A stretch of DNA of 64,000 nt from Leguminivora glycinivorella. Its lineage: Eukaryota > Arthropoda > Insecta > Lepidoptera > Tortricidae. The stretch lies in assembly GCF_023078275.1 (NCBI RefSeq), contig NC_062990.1:13283549-13347548 (forward strand). The letters run 5' to 3'. Positions within the stretch are counted from its first letter, which is position 1. Each line of letters begins with the position of its first letter. Made by a program: the position numbers and the translations under genes. The notes under the pieces are model-generated. The model was not told the origin of the DNA, searched no databases, and was given only the letters and a program-made list of their open reading frames with translations. Below are positions 32,353 through 43,222 of the stretch, piece after piece.

Positions 32353-32597
32353 TCCATACTTAATATTATAAATGGAAATGTGTGTGTCTGTTTGTTTTTC
32401 CGTCTTTCACGACAAAACGGAGTGACGAATTAACGTGATTTTTTAAGCGGAGATAGGTGAAGGGATGGAGAGTTGGAGAGTGACATAGGCCACCATTTTG
32501 TCTCTTTCTGAGCCCCCACGTCCCTAAAATGGAAGGTGACGTTAGTACGGAGCTATTTTCGAATGCAACGCGAGCGAAGCCACGGGCAAAAAGCTAG
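32353..32597 (+). mobile_element. Non-autonomous Helitron, copy 3
   Basis: It begins TCCATACTTAATATTATAAA after host A and ends GGGCAAAAAGCTAG before host T. At 245 bp it is the longest copy with both ends intact. It has a small internal duplication (GGAGAGTTGGAGAGTG). Confidence 0.88.
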
Positions 32598-32611
32598 TAT
32601 GTAATGTTATA

Positions 32612-32815
32612 ATGTCTAAAGGAGGAAGCGGGAGAGGAAATCCGAAGAAAACGTGGATGGACTGTGTGAGAGATGCTATGAAACGAATGCAAGTGAATGA
32701 TGAGATGACGTCCAAATCGTCCGATAGAGAGGTATGGAAGAAAAAGACATAGTTACTGCGCCACCCCAAGTAATTGGGATATATAATATGGACAAGCGAA
32801 TGATGAATATGATAA
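32612..32815 (+). pseudogene. RTE-type LINE C-terminal fragment and 3' tail
   Basis: A frame from 32612 reads GSGRGNPKKTWMDCVRDAMK, then VNDEMTSK and REVWKKKT before a stop. This is the GRP.K.W.DCV..DM.....DEM.....W...T ending of lepidopteran RTE elements. It continues into a GAATGATGAATATGATAATGATC tail-like stretch, of which only part is regular. No RT domain is present. It lies 14 bp after a Helitron. Confidence 0.75.
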
Positions 32816-33094
32816 TGATCTGTCAGTGTTAAAATGAGACTTATATTGACCGGGATATAGACCGTGATTACCTTTTAGATTTTTGTCGAATATAAGGTTA
32901 ATGAAAATAACCGTGAATCATTCAAAACTCTTAATGTTAAAACTAACCATCACAGATGATCGCAAACAGATCCAATAAATAAAATTCGAATCAAGAAAAT
33001 ACCTATCCTGATTTTATTATCAGTTGTTTTTGGTATGGCTATGATATGTCGTATTCAAACTGTTCAAAGGGACGTATTCATTTGAAGGAATAAA

Positions 33095-33845
33095 ATAAAA
33101 CTATGGAAACGGATTAAATCGCGTATAATGAATTTAAAATACATCCCGACGTTTCGAACTCTTTACAGCGTTCGTGGTCAACGGGTGACTGAGGAAAAAT
33201 TAAAATGTGCAAAAGCTACCCACTTACAAGAAATATTAACGAACCATGACCACAAATAATCTAGATTTCTAAGGCAGGTTCACACACTATTAATAAAGCT
33301 AGTTATACAATATTCAAAAAAAAAAAATTTACCATTACTCTGTTAAAAAAAAAAAATTAACCAATTAATCTACACAAAATTGACAAAGAAACAAACTGCA
33401 AATGTCCAACACCATACAACACAAATGCCTCACAGCCTTCGTCGTGCTTGTTCCATTATCAGATGTACTACTGGATCCCAAGCCGGTGGTAAAGTAAAGC
33501 CATCCTCTCTATTAAAGTTTGGATATTTCTTGATCTCAATGGCCTCTCGCAACATTCTGGGTATATATCGCTTCTCCTTAGCGAGAACCAGAGGCTTGTC
33601 AAACTTTATAGCATGATTGACTTTATCCATGACATGTTCAGAGACTGCAGACCTTTGCCGACGGTGCTTGACATCCGCTATGTGTTCCTTCACCCGTGTG
33701 GAAATGCTTCGTTTCGTCTGTCCCACATATGACAGGCCGCACTCACAGTCTAGCCTGTACACTCCCGCGCTTTGTAGAGGAGTTTGACATTTCACAGGCC
33801 TCAGGAAGGAATAATTTCTTTCACGAGTTTCACGCTCACAAGCTT
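33095..33845 (-). mobile_element. Penelope-like element, 3' fragment
   Basis: On the minus strand a GIY-YIG endonuclease fragment (33430-33845) is followed by a 3' region ending near 33095 with TGACCACGAACGCTGTAAAG, TCGAAACGTCGGGATG and AATTCATTATACGCGATTTA. The same terminal block occurs at 36997-37085, which supports it being a repeated element end. The reverse transcriptase part upstream is missing. Confidence 0.7.
33430..33845 (-). pseudogene. GIY-YIG endonuclease domain of a Penelope-like element (5' truncated)
   Basis: The frame is open from about 33845 to a stop at 33430. It reads ERNYSFLRPVKCQTPLQSAG, then GVYRLDCECGLSYVGQTKR (the GVY...YVG core, with paired cysteines), STRVKEH with the catalytic Arg, and RRQRSAVSEHVMDKVNH. 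In Penelope-like elements this domain follows the reverse transcriptase and nicks target DNA. Upstream of 33845 stops appear and no RT motif is seen. The domain looks nearly complete but has no initiator of its own. Confidence 0.82.
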
Positions 33846-34093
33846 AACGATATTATTTAAAAAACCGGATGAAAATCATAACTACAATCAGAATAAGTCT
33901 CCCAGTCAGTTTTTATGGTAGTTTCAGTATAAATGTACTCGTTTTGATTGACATAAGCCTTTTAGGGCGTAACCCATCTCGATTTTAATCTCCTGTGGGC
34001 TGTGGCATTTAAATACGTATACTTGGTTATTTTGGATGTCTATTGATGATGATGCATTCATGGTGGTGGTATTATCAATGTTATCCGATAATT

Positions 34094-34902
34094 AACAAAA
34101 AAAAAACCGCCTTCAAAAATAAGCGTGTTACAAAACACGGAGAAACTAAAAAGCCAAAAATAATAAACCTTTAAATTCAGATTTCTTATCGGATTGCAAT
34201 AATCTAAACATCCAAATTATAAACAAATCAATTATTTTTGTAGTCGGTACCAGACCTGTTCGTCGCCTTGCTATTTCCTGTTTGCCCCACCCAACCATAC
34301 GCAGGCTGGCCCCGACTCCAAAAATAATTGATTTGTGTATAATTTGGATGTTTAGATTATTGCAATCCGATAAGAAATCTGAATTTAAAGGTTTATTATT
34401 TTTGGCTTTTTAGTTTCTCCGTGTTTTGTAACACGCTTATTTTTGAAGGCGGTTTTATTTTTTGTTAAAAAGTTTATTTATTTGTTGATTTTTAGTGGTG
34501 CCTAGTGATATTATATGTATCAGTCCGAATATATGTACAGTAGTGAAAGAATTATCCTTTAACTCCTAACCATTGAGGAGTTGACCTTCCGTCATCAGCT
34601 CAGCCACATAAAATTATTACCATCAGGCGTAAATACTGGTGTACCTTTGAAAAATACACTAAAAACATTACATGTGCCTATAACATTTGAAGAGTTCCCT
34701 CGATTTCTCCAAGATCCCATCATCAGACCCCGACTTGGTGCCAATGGGACCATCTCGGGGTTATACCCGTTCGATCAAAAAAAATTTTTTGAAAATCGGT
34801 CTACGATTCTCGGAGATATCGAGTAACATACATACAAAAAAAAAATAAAAAAAAAATTCAGTCGAATTGAGAACCTCGTCCTTTTTTTGAAGTCGGTTAA
34901 AA
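34094..34902 (+). mobile_element. ~800-bp foldback-containing repeat, copy 1
   Basis: The left part is a long inverted repeat (AACCGCCTTCAAAAATAAGC ... GCTTATTTTTGAAGGCGGTT) with a spacer containing GTTTGCCCCACCCAACCATA. The right part runs through CCATCAGGCGTAAATACTGG and GACCATCTCGGGGTTATACC to TTGAAGTCGGTTAAAAATAA. The copy at 62652-63445 is very similar throughout. The outer ends share ACCG-CTTCAAAAA in opposite orientation, so the whole may be one terminal-repeat element. Non-coding. Confidence 0.75.
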
Positions 34903-34998
34903 ATAACGGAGCAACACAGTTATGGCATTTTAAAAAGCTAGTAAAAAGTTAAGCAGTGATTTTCTCTAGTATAGAGTTATTATAAGGGTACCTATCGC

Positions 34999-35227
34999 CA
35001 CAGTATAATAAAGAGTACTATCGTACAGTATGGCCACTTCCGCTCCCCGCTGAAAGGGCCGCCCCCCCCTCTCGGTTACCTCACAGTTACCGTCTGTCAA
35101 AAACGCGAACAGTCGACCTGTCGTATCTCACTCATACAAGCACGGTATGCGTTCACCTGCACGAGCTTAGAATGTGTGCTAAGAACGCGCCTCTTTCATA
35201 TATTTGATCGCTAGTGTCCGAGATGTG
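34999..35227. mobile_element. Short element with 7-bp target duplication, copy 1
   Basis: It runs from CACAGTATAATAAAGAGTAC to GTGTCCGAGATGTG and is flanked by CTATCGC at 34992-34998 and 35228-35234. The same sequence lies at 41597 and 52340 with different 7-bp duplications. No long terminal inverted repeat beyond CACA/TGTG and no pol III boxes are evident. The class is unknown. Confidence 0.8.
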
Positions 35228-35261
35228 CTATCGCTGTGAAGCGGATATGCGTCAAGTGCGT

Positions 35262-35384
35262 CAGCTTCAAAATCTTCAAATCACTGTCTGTGACTGGCAA
35301 GAGGCTGCGCAGGATCGGGACAGGTGGCGATCTCACATTTCGGAGGCAAAGATCCACTTTGGATCATTGTGCCAAAATAGTTAG
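35262..35384 (+). pseudogene. RTE-like LINE C-terminal fragment
   Basis: The frame reads QLQNLQITVCDWQEAAQDRD, then RWRSHISEAKIHFGSL and stop. This is the W.E.AQDR..WR......AKTHFG ending of insect RTE elements. It starts shortly after the 7-bp duplication of the preceding element. Confidence 0.7.
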
Positions 35385-35570
35385 TCTTTATGTTAGTTAT
35401 GAAGTTGTTTACTTGAGAACTTTTTACAATGGCGTCAACACTGAGGAAAAAAATCGTCTAACCTTGACATTTCTACAGGACAGTAGACACCTGCCTTAAA
35501 GGTTATAGTGGGGAGTGCGTTGTGGAGGGGAAAAAGCTATGCGACCAAGTATGAAGCTAGGAGCAAATTA

Positions 35571-35755
35571 TGGGACGCGTCCGGCGGACGCCGTCCACTG
35601 CCGCGATCTAGATAATGAATATACACTGAATTGTGCAAACTATCGGACGTATGCCGTGGACGTGGCCTTGAGCGCAAGTCCGGACGTCACCTGGCGCGCT
35701 GGATGTTTTAGACTGTACTTCGCGGTCGTCAGCCGCGTCCGTGAGACGTGTCCCA
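35571..35755. mobile_element. PIF/Harbinger-like MITE
   Basis: 185 bp with ends TGGGACGCGTC and GACGTGTCCCA, flanked by TTA at 35568-35570 and 35756-35758. It is GC-rich and imperfectly palindromic. The open frame across it is a by-product. Confidence 0.7.
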
Positions 35756-36405
35756 TTAATTAATTGTTCCTAGCTTGATTTAAATGTTTTAGATAGCATA
35801 ATGTGTCGCAGAAAGCAAACCGAGACGGAATCTCAGGTAGTATGAGATCTCTCTGCCATAAATGTGGCAGGTCGTTCCGTTCGCGAATCGGCCTCCACTG
35901 TCACCAAACCCGTTGTCGAAATACCAATGCGTAAATCGTCTGCAATATACGCAACAGCCTGTGATGAAAGGTTACGGTACGGAATACTTTCCCTATCTGT
36001 CTGTCGCGTCTAATTGTATGGTCATTATGTCATTAACTAACGACGTTATGTGACATTATCCTATCGATGGGAGACGTGACGTAAAATTGGTTAGTGATAA
36101 AGATTTAAAATGTAAATGACACTTTGGGAGTTCGACGATTCTAAGAGGCGTAGGTTGAGAAGATGATGAGTTTTAAATAATGAATATTATGTGCTGTATT
36201 ATTTTCCTGTACAATAAAGTGTTTACTTACTTACTTAGTTTTCATAGATAATGCTAATCAAAACTTAATGTACGTAAGTCAACTGATTTAAAAGAGTGAG
36301 TCGGAAAACTAGCCTGGGAAAATGCCCTCATAAGGCAACATATACCTTAAGTTTTCTAACTGACAGTTCCATTTTCAAATGTTTTTGATTTTGAGATACC
36401 GCTAA

Positions 36406-36516
36406 GAGCCACTTGCACCAATGAAAATGGAGGGTTAACCCTCGGGTTAACCCACCATTTTGTATGGAATAATCCAATTACTTAACCCTGAGTTAAGTAA
36501 TTGGTGCAAGTGGGCC
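36406..36516. mobile_element. PIF/Harbinger-like MITE, copy 2 of the 2955 family
   Basis: 111 bp with ends GAGCCACTTGCACCAAT and ATTGGTGCAAGTGGGCC, flanked by TAA on both sides (36403-36405, 36517-36519). Confidence 0.8.
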
Positions 36517-36996
36517 TAATTGCTTTACCGGGGCAGTATAGAATAGTATAGATTACATAACCTAGTCCAGTAAAGTAACAAATGTGTCAGATCACAAATA
36601 GGTAATTTTCGGCCATGTGATTTGAAGCTTTGCTTTCTTATTCTCTGGCCAAGATGTGTTACTATTTCGCTGTTCGACGGATCTGGGGGTAACTTCGTTT
36701 AGCGCAGCGGCCTGAAATTTGACGCTTCCCGGTTGGAGGACACAACTACTTTTTACAGTAACATACGTGTGAAAGATATTGGTATCGGTAAATATTTTTA
36801 CGTGTTACTCTTCAGTGTTAATGTTACCAAGTTTCCAAAGCTACAGTATAAATCTCTCCAAAGAAAAAGATCCACCTTTTAGCTAATGCAACCAAACTTT
36901 GAGCTCTCCAAAGTTTGCTTAATGCCGCATTTCCTACAGCTAGAGACAGTAGAGACCAATAAATTTAGAACTTATAATCATAATAAAACAATTTAT

Positions 36997-37085
36997 ATCC
37001 CATGAAATAAAACTATGAAAAAAAGTGTTCGAAGCGTCGGGATGAATTGTAAATTCATTATACGCAATATAATCCGTTTCCATCC
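36997..37085 (+). repeat. Penelope-like element terminal fragment
   Basis: It contains AATAAAACTATG, CGAAGCGTCGGGATG and AAATTCATTATACGC, matching the terminal region of the element at 33095. No coding part is attached. Confidence 0.6.
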
Positions 37086-37227
37086 GTTTTCATGAGTAAT
37101 TATCGCGGTAATCGAAGACAGTTTATATACCTTCCCTAGTTTATCTCTTCAAATTGTAAATTATGGCACCACGACTAATTTTAGTCAAATATAAAATAAA
37201 GGCAAGCTAAACTTACGACAAATTTAA

Positions 37228-37731
37228 GAGGATACGGTAGCGAAAATGCTAAAATGGAAAGGAGCCCCCCTTTCAACTTGGGAATTTTAGTTAAATATAC
37301 AAGTGTTATTAACTAGATTTATCGAAAAAAAATTGTCCATTAAGAACAACTCAGTCAAAACATATTTCAAAAAAATCTTTAAAATCGAGGTTCCGCTCTC
37401 GACTCTTTCCTCCTTCAAAACTTAATCAATCGGAACGAAATTTGAGAATCTGAATAACAATGAAATAATCTATGTCGGACCGTTTAGCTTTTTTGGTTAA
37501 TTGTTACCAATCTTGAGTATGACTCCTTTTTTTGCGCCACAATGAAAAAGGCCGTTTCTGGAAATTTTTGATTGGTCTTTAAAAAACAAGAATATCAAAA
37601 AAATCAAAACGGTCCGACACAGATAAAAATAATAAAAATCTGTGTAGAAAAAATCATTGCTCTATCTTCAAAAACCAGGGAGGAAATAGTCGAGAGCGTT
37701 TGTATGGAGAATTGACCCCTACCGTATCGTC
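37228..37731. mobile_element. 504-bp element with TTAA target site
   Basis: The ends GAGGATACGGTAG and CTACCGTATCGTC lie between TTAA at 37224-37227 and 37732-37735. TTAA duplications are typical of piggyBac-type and some Kolobok elements. The interior holds GGTTCCGCTCTCGACT, GTCGGACCGTTTAGC and CGGTCCGACACAGAT blocks. Related copies are at 16590 (reverse, split), 23394 (fragment) and 59575. No transposase is encoded. Confidence 0.7.
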
Positions 37732-38182
37732 TTAAGGAAAGATCTAGAATCATGGCACAGTATACTCGTAACATTCGTACGGCCTTCCAAAATTCGATGA
37801 AATTACGGTGAATAAGTTGTCGGGACTAGGCTGATCAAGTGGTCATGTCTGCCAAATGCCGGACGACTTGTGGGCTAAGATAACCACGAAGTGGGAGCCC
37901 CACGAGTCAAACGAAGGATAGACTGTCAGTCTACATAATTTGCTTGTCTCTGCTACGGTTAACTTACTAACGTACACCGTACACCGTACATCCATCATTG
38001 TTGAAGAATTACCTGTAAACAGAAGTAAAGTTTTAGTTTTAGTTACATGTGGTCCCAAGTTTAGTGGTATGATTCTAATCTACATATTTGTAAATGAAAC
38101 AAAATATCCAGATTCGCGACGGAAATCTGTTGAGTTGTAATTTACATACAATACAGATTTACGTAATGAATAGACTGAAACT

Positions 38183-38280
38183 TAGCGAAGCGCCTAGCCG
38201 TTAGATGGCTATTCAACGCCGATTGAGCACTTATCGATATCTGCGGATATTGCCCCGCTATTCAGCTAGGCGCTTAACGA
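38183..38280. mobile_element. ~100-bp foldback, copy 1 (pair with 40963)
   Basis: AGCGCCTAGC at the left pairs with GCTAGGCGCT at the right, with TTATCGATATCTGCGGATAT inside. The copy at 40963-41053 is nearly the same. No clear duplication. Confidence 0.6.
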
Positions 38281-38310
38281 ACAGTACTGGCAATCTACCA
38301 TACACATAAT

Positions 38311-38445
38311 CACGCCTGTATCCCATAAAGGGGTAGGTAGAGCACATGAACTACTCAAGTTTCAGTGCCACTCTTGGCAAAAGGGGTTGAAAGAAATCCA
38401 AATTGTGACATTGCAGTGACAGGTTGCCAACCTTTCTTCCCGTGG
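38311..38445 (-). repeat. Dispersed GGCGTGA repeat, reverse copy
   Basis: TCACGCCTGTATCCCATAAA, CAGTGCCACTCTTGGCAAAA and GTCACTGCAATGTCAC-related sequence match 57300-57455 in reverse. A Cys-free open frame across it is not a gene. Confidence 0.6.
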
Positions 38446-39330
38446 CTCTCGCCTACGCCACAATTTAACCCGTATACCACAGTCGACTTTTACGACACCC
38501 ACGGGAAGAAAGGTGAAATTCTTAAGAGGGCTTTCGTGTTAAAAATAGTGAAATCGCAACCGAGCGCTCGATCATACCGTGTGTGGTATCAAATTAAAGG
38601 GCTTTGCGAGTAGTCTATAAATATATATCACATTATAGGACTTTTTCTACTTGGTCTAACAAAATATGAGAAAATGTCCAAAAGTGGTAATAATTGTACC
38701 GGTGAAGACTCGTTTTCAAAAAATTGGCAAAAATCAATAATAGCAATTTATAATCACTAAGGCATAACAGCAATTTAAGTAAACGTTGCAGATTAATTTA
38801 GTACAAAACTTACTTCGATGTGATGTAGATTTTCAAAGAAATTGTCACTTAATTTTAGGTAATTTCTGAAAAAAATTGATTTCGCCTTAGGCTAGTTTAC
38901 TCTTTTTCAAAAACTTAAAATAAAAATCTAGTCTGAAATGATTGTGGTACAGGATATACGAATTATAAATTTACCCGTTTTAATATTCAAAATTGTCTAA
39001 ATTTTACAAATAAGATCGACTGATTCAGCTCTATACGTGCGTTTTTCTAAACGTGCATTAGAGAAAAATTCATAATTAATTTAGTGAGTTAGTTTTCAAA
39101 AATCCAGTCTTATAAAAATCAAGATAATAAGATGCTCTAACTGGAACTTGAATTAAATAAATCTATTGGATAACGGAAAGTGTAGTATTTCACCTACTAA
39201 AACTATCAATTTTACATTCTTTTGACGTTTTTTTTGAAAGCAGCCTTAACCCGTCACCACTCGGGGCATCGTTTTAGAAATTAGAATACTGTACTCGATA
39301 GTTTAAACGTAACTGAAATACGGAACAGCC

Positions 39331-39425
39331 CCTCTAGCACAACTTGCCTTGTCGCGCGCGAGTCCACACTTGAAGTCGCGCTTGATGTATGGACTCGCGC
39401 GCGACATGGCAAGTTGTGCTAAAGG
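39331..39425. mobile_element. Short GC-rich foldback, copy 2 (pair with 16019)
   Basis: CACAACTTGCCTTGTCGCGC pairs with GCGCGACATGGCAAGTTGTG. It is nearly identical to 16019-16113. Confidence 0.7.
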
Positions 39426-39460
39426 TTAAGGCTTATATTAGACTGCTTAGACACATACAA

Positions 39461-40925
39461 GGGTGATTCTAAGTTAAGAGGTACTTTCGACGGCACTGAC
39501 AATACAATATATTTTTTCAAGATAAAACTTCATAATAACATATTTATTTTATAAAACTAAATGTTTTCTACATGGACACTCAAAATTATTACAGAAATTT
39601 ATGTAAATTAGTCACAATCAGCTCTAATGTAGGAAAAATGTCTCTCCCCTGGCCTGTCCCCCAACCGAATTTATTTGTAAACAAGTAATTATGACTTTGT
39701 TAAAATTCACTTATTATTTTAATAGCCTTAATTTTACAAACATAAATAACTAGGGAACAGTATTTTATGAGTGGAATTTCTTATATTTCTGTATTTTACA
39801 ACAAATATGAACTCCAAACTTTGTTCTCCTCGTTTCGTGTCTCATCCCCTGGCTTTTTAGTTTTCCTTCAAAAGTCGGTTTAATTTGTTAATCTGTGGAG
39901 GTTTTGTCCTCTAATAAACAGGGTGTTATGTGAAGTTACCGTCAAGAGGCGCGTAAGGAAACTATGCATCCGTTTTGTTGGTTGTTTCGGCCACAGCACT
40001 CGCTGGGTACAGAAATGTTGAGTGAATGCAGTCTTTCCTCTGGTCAATTTTATTTCACAATCATTTGTTCAAATACTAATATATATAACAATATCCACTG
40101 TAAATGTTGAATATATTGTTACGTTTGTTTATGAATTGCGTACGAGAAACACTTTTACAGCTATTTTTGATTTTCATCGAAAATGTATCTCCCCTGACGT
40201 ATTTCCCCTGGCTTTTTTTATGCCAGGGGAGATACTTCTGTCCAGAGGAGATACTTTTGTACTAGTTTTGATTATTTTTATTTCCGTTATCTCTTAACCT
40301 TTGTTTAGCGTTGTACCTATTTTTATTTTAGCTTTACGATAGAAGGTTTTCTTTCCAGAAAAATGCAACTATTAAGAAAAAAAGAGGGCACATTCACATT
40401 CAACTTCATATGAAATTTTCATGAAGCTGTTTAATAAAAAGGTTTAATACTGATATTAAAAGGATAGGTTTTTGTTTAATTGTTGCCTATTGATTATACA
40501 TTCAAATTATTTTTGTTTTAATGGATAATACGGAGAAGTGAAAAATAAGACAACTCATTAAGGAATTATCACTTTTCTTGCTGTAAGAATGTTATGAAAT
40601 GTAAAGTCTGAGTATAAATAATCAATAATTATAATAAAAACGATAAATAAAATTAATTCTTAAAAAATTAAACTAAATTTTTCATACAACTGTCTCTTCC
40701 CTGGTCACAAAGTATCCTCCCCTGTGCAACAGTATCTCCCCTGGACTGAGTATTTCCCCTGGTCACTTATAAAACACGATAAAACAAATAAATTGACTGG
40801 TCCTCTTTGTAAACACTTCAAATTTGCAGTTTTAACTAATACAAATAAACAAATAGGTAAAAAACAAAAAAAAAGTGCGCGCCGTCACTCCATACACCGT
40901 ATTACCTCTTAACTTAGAATCACCC
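39461..40925. mobile_element. 1.47-kb TIR element packed with TATCTCCCCTGG-like motifs
   Basis: The terminal repeats begin GGGTGATTCTAAGTTAAGAG and are identical for 23 bp. ACAA flanks both ends, suggesting a 4-bp target duplication. Inside, a 12-bp motif close to TATCTCCCCTGG recurs about ten times: near 39641, 39840, 40186, 40200, 40691, 40712, 40732 and 40751 forward, and near 40223 and 40242 in reverse. The motif is GC-rich in an AT-rich element, so chance is an unlikely explanation. It may be a reiterated transposase-binding site. No transposase frame is seen. A 4-bp duplication is reminiscent of Sola-type elements, but this is not established. Confidence 0.75.
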
Positions 40926-40962
40926 ACAACATAGTTTTCAAGTATTACGTGAAGACTGAAGC

Positions 40963-41053
40963 TAAGCGGTTAGCCGTTAGATGGCTATTCAACGCCTACT
41001 GAGCACCTATCGATATCTGCGGATATTGCCCCGCTATTCAGCTAGGCGCTTAA
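40963..41053. mobile_element. ~100-bp foldback, copy 2 (pair with 38183)
   Basis: It shares CCGTTAGATGGCTATTCAAC and GATATTGCCCCGCTATTCAG with 38183-38280. It begins about 40 bp after the TIR element ending at 40925. Confidence 0.6.
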
Positions 41054-41173
41054 CGAACAATACCGCCCGTTGAAGGCGAGAAGGCGTATGTTAGACTGAT
41101 TTTATTATTAAACCTTGAGGAAATTTAGTTCATTCAGTGTGAAGTCTACGTATCCAATTATCTGGATGAGACT

Positions 41174-41255
41174 AGCTCAGGACCGGGACAAGTGGCGTAC
41201 TAGAAGAAAGGCCTATGCTCAGCAGTGGGCGATAAAGTGCTGATATGATGATGAT
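41174..41255 (+). pseudogene. RTE-type LINE 3' tail
   Basis: The frame reads LAQDRDKWRTRRKAYAQQWA then stop, followed by ATATGATGATGATGATG. This is the end of an RTE element, like 24058 and 63800. Confidence 0.65.
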
Positions 41256-41404
41256 GATGTAATTTTCGTTATTGATGGTATGTCCTCGACTCCATTGAGT
41301 TGAGTCTCAATTCTAAATACATCCTTGTAAAGACAACAGTTAAACGCTGTTCGACTTTAAAAGCAAAATAGGTAAAAGATAACAGTTCTGTTTCTATTTG
41401 TCCG

Positions 41405-41965
41405 TAAAGCCGAAAAGAATCCAGCTAAAGCCCGTTAAAATTTTAAATGCATCGCTTCGCAAGCGGAAACTCTTACTTCTGATGGTTCTAGCCTCTAGAA
41501 ATCTAGATGCAAGCGTACAAATTCAACTGTAAATAAATATAAGAAGACTGCAGTAAAGAAAGAAGTGAGAGAAACTAGTTTCACAGACCACACTAGCACA
41601 GTATAATAAAGAGTACTATCGTACAGTATGGCCACTCCCGCTCCCCGCCGAAAGTGCCGCCCACCCCCTCTCGGTTACCTGACAGTTACCGACTGTCAAA
41701 AACGCGAACAGTCGACCTGTCATATTTCACTCATACAAGCATGGTACGCGTTCACCTACACGAGCTTAGACTGTGTGCTAGGAACGCGCCTCTTTCATAT
41801 ATTTGATCGCCAGTGTCCGAGGTGTGACACTAGTGTTTGTTGAACGCCAACAAAACAAATGATAAACCCCACGTAACCTAAATAGGTTAAAAGTCGAAAA
41901 GCCTCAACTAAAGCTGGTTAAATTTTAAATGGTGCATTAAGCATCGCTCGGCTGGCGGAAATTAA
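41405..41965 (+). repeat. Diverged direct repeat flanking the short element
   Basis: 41405-41475 (GCCGAAAAGAATCCAGCTAA, TTTAAATGCATCGCTTCGC) and 41890-41965 (GTCGAAAAGCCTCAACTAAA, CATTAAGCATCGCTCGGC) are related in the same orientation. The 41597-41826 element lies between them. Confidence 0.45.
41597..41826. mobile_element. Short element with 7-bp target duplication, copy 2
   Basis: 230 bp from CACAGTATAATAAAGAGTAC to GTGTCCGAGGTGTG, flanked by ACACTAG at 41590-41596 and 41827-41833. Confidence 0.82.
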
Positions 41966-42061
41966 ACTCGGGAACCGGGACGCGGGTACGTTGCCCTACA
42001 TACGGGATAGCTAGCGGGAAAGAGGCTTAAGTTACAGTGGGCCAAGAAAGTGGTCTACCAG

Positions 42062-42181
42062 TGGCCCGTTTCTCGAAAGGTACAAGCCTTGTATTACAAG
42101 TGTGTTTCCATGACAACCCATACGATTTGACAGTTCGTGCACTTGTAATACAAGGCTTGCACCTTTCGAGAAACGGGCCAC
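42062..42181. mobile_element. Foldback MITE with GGCCCGTTTCTCGAAAGG arms
   Basis: The arms of about 40 bp match almost perfectly (GGCCCGTTTCTCGAAAGG and CCTTTCGAGAAACGGGCC). Flanking CAGT-like bases are too uncertain to call a duplication. The ends resemble, in type, the GGGCCCATTTCTC elements at 51457. Confidence 0.75.
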
Positions 42182-42318
42182 AGTTTTGACAAAAGTGTGT
42201 GAGCTCTAACGATCGCTTAGGTTGGCACATGGCATGACGTAAGTATCATATGTAGAGAGAGTAATTGTCACTGACATAATATTATTGCAAGCGGAAAACG
42301 AACTTGTAGTCTCATGAC

Positions 42319-43222
42319 CAGGGAGCGTACTTTTCATGCCGATGACATTAATCTGACGTCACGCTCCGTATAGATTTTATTTGTTTTTATAAATAAATTT
42401 AATTAAATAGTATTGTTAACAACACATTACAATAAATACGTAGAAAAGAGAATTTCTCTCTAACGTAAGGCACACCATCCTTCTTGCATTCATTACCATG
42501 CAAAGAAATTCATAACTTAAAATGATTGATGACTAATGATTAATAATTGACAACGTTTCAAAATTTTCAATGTCCCTAAATCGAAAACCATTTCGAGATA
42601 TACGCTTGTAGATCACATAAATATTTTTTTAAATTTTTTTTCCGTATGTTTAGTATAAAAATCTTAAAAATAGTTTAAAGGGGAAGTGACGTCAAATAGC
42701 TGATTTAGAGCTGCCACTATAACAAAAAAATCTTCCAGTTGGGATGTCACTTGAGTTTGACAGTGACACTTATCACAGTTCGTAGCAAAGATATTAAAAA
42801 TTTCATGGCTTAGTCTATGGTTCGTAGTCATTCACTATAGGTTGACAGTGACATATGACAGTCAGACATACCGGACTGTTTGAGCTGACAGTTAAAACTA
42901 TTTTTTTTAGAAATGATTTTGTCGTTTTCTTAGGTGTATGAAACAACACATGTGACGTCACGAAGCTGTGTCTTGACGTTTGTAACTTACGCTCTTTCTG
43001 CTCGAAGTAGTAATAAGAAGTGATTTTCTCATTAAAATAGCAGTTTTTGGAAAAATAAAAAAATACGTGTATCTTTTAGTATTGAGTTCTTTCAAACCAA
43101 ACAATAAAAAGTAGTACTCAAAAATATGAAATGTTGTCAATTAACAATAAAACAATTTGTGATCACCCTATATGGAGTGTGACGTCAAATTGATGTCATC
43201 GGCACGAAAAGTACGCTCCCTG
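42319..43222. mobile_element. 904-bp non-autonomous hAT-like element
   Basis: The ends CAGGGAGCGTACTTTTC and GTACGCTCCCTG are inverted and extend, with mismatches, for about 50 bp (ATGACAT..A..TGACGTCA). CTCATGAC is duplicated exactly at 42311-42318 and 43223-43230. An 8-bp duplication with CAGGG ends fits hAT. The interior is AT-rich with several TGACAGTGACA-type repeats and no transposase. Confidence 0.85.

Noticed and set aside
34999..35227. An snRNA gene or solo LTR for the CACAGTATAATAAAG family
   Set aside because: The ends are not TG...CA, no LTR partner, primer site or conserved snRNA motif is visible, and the flanking duplications are 7 bp.
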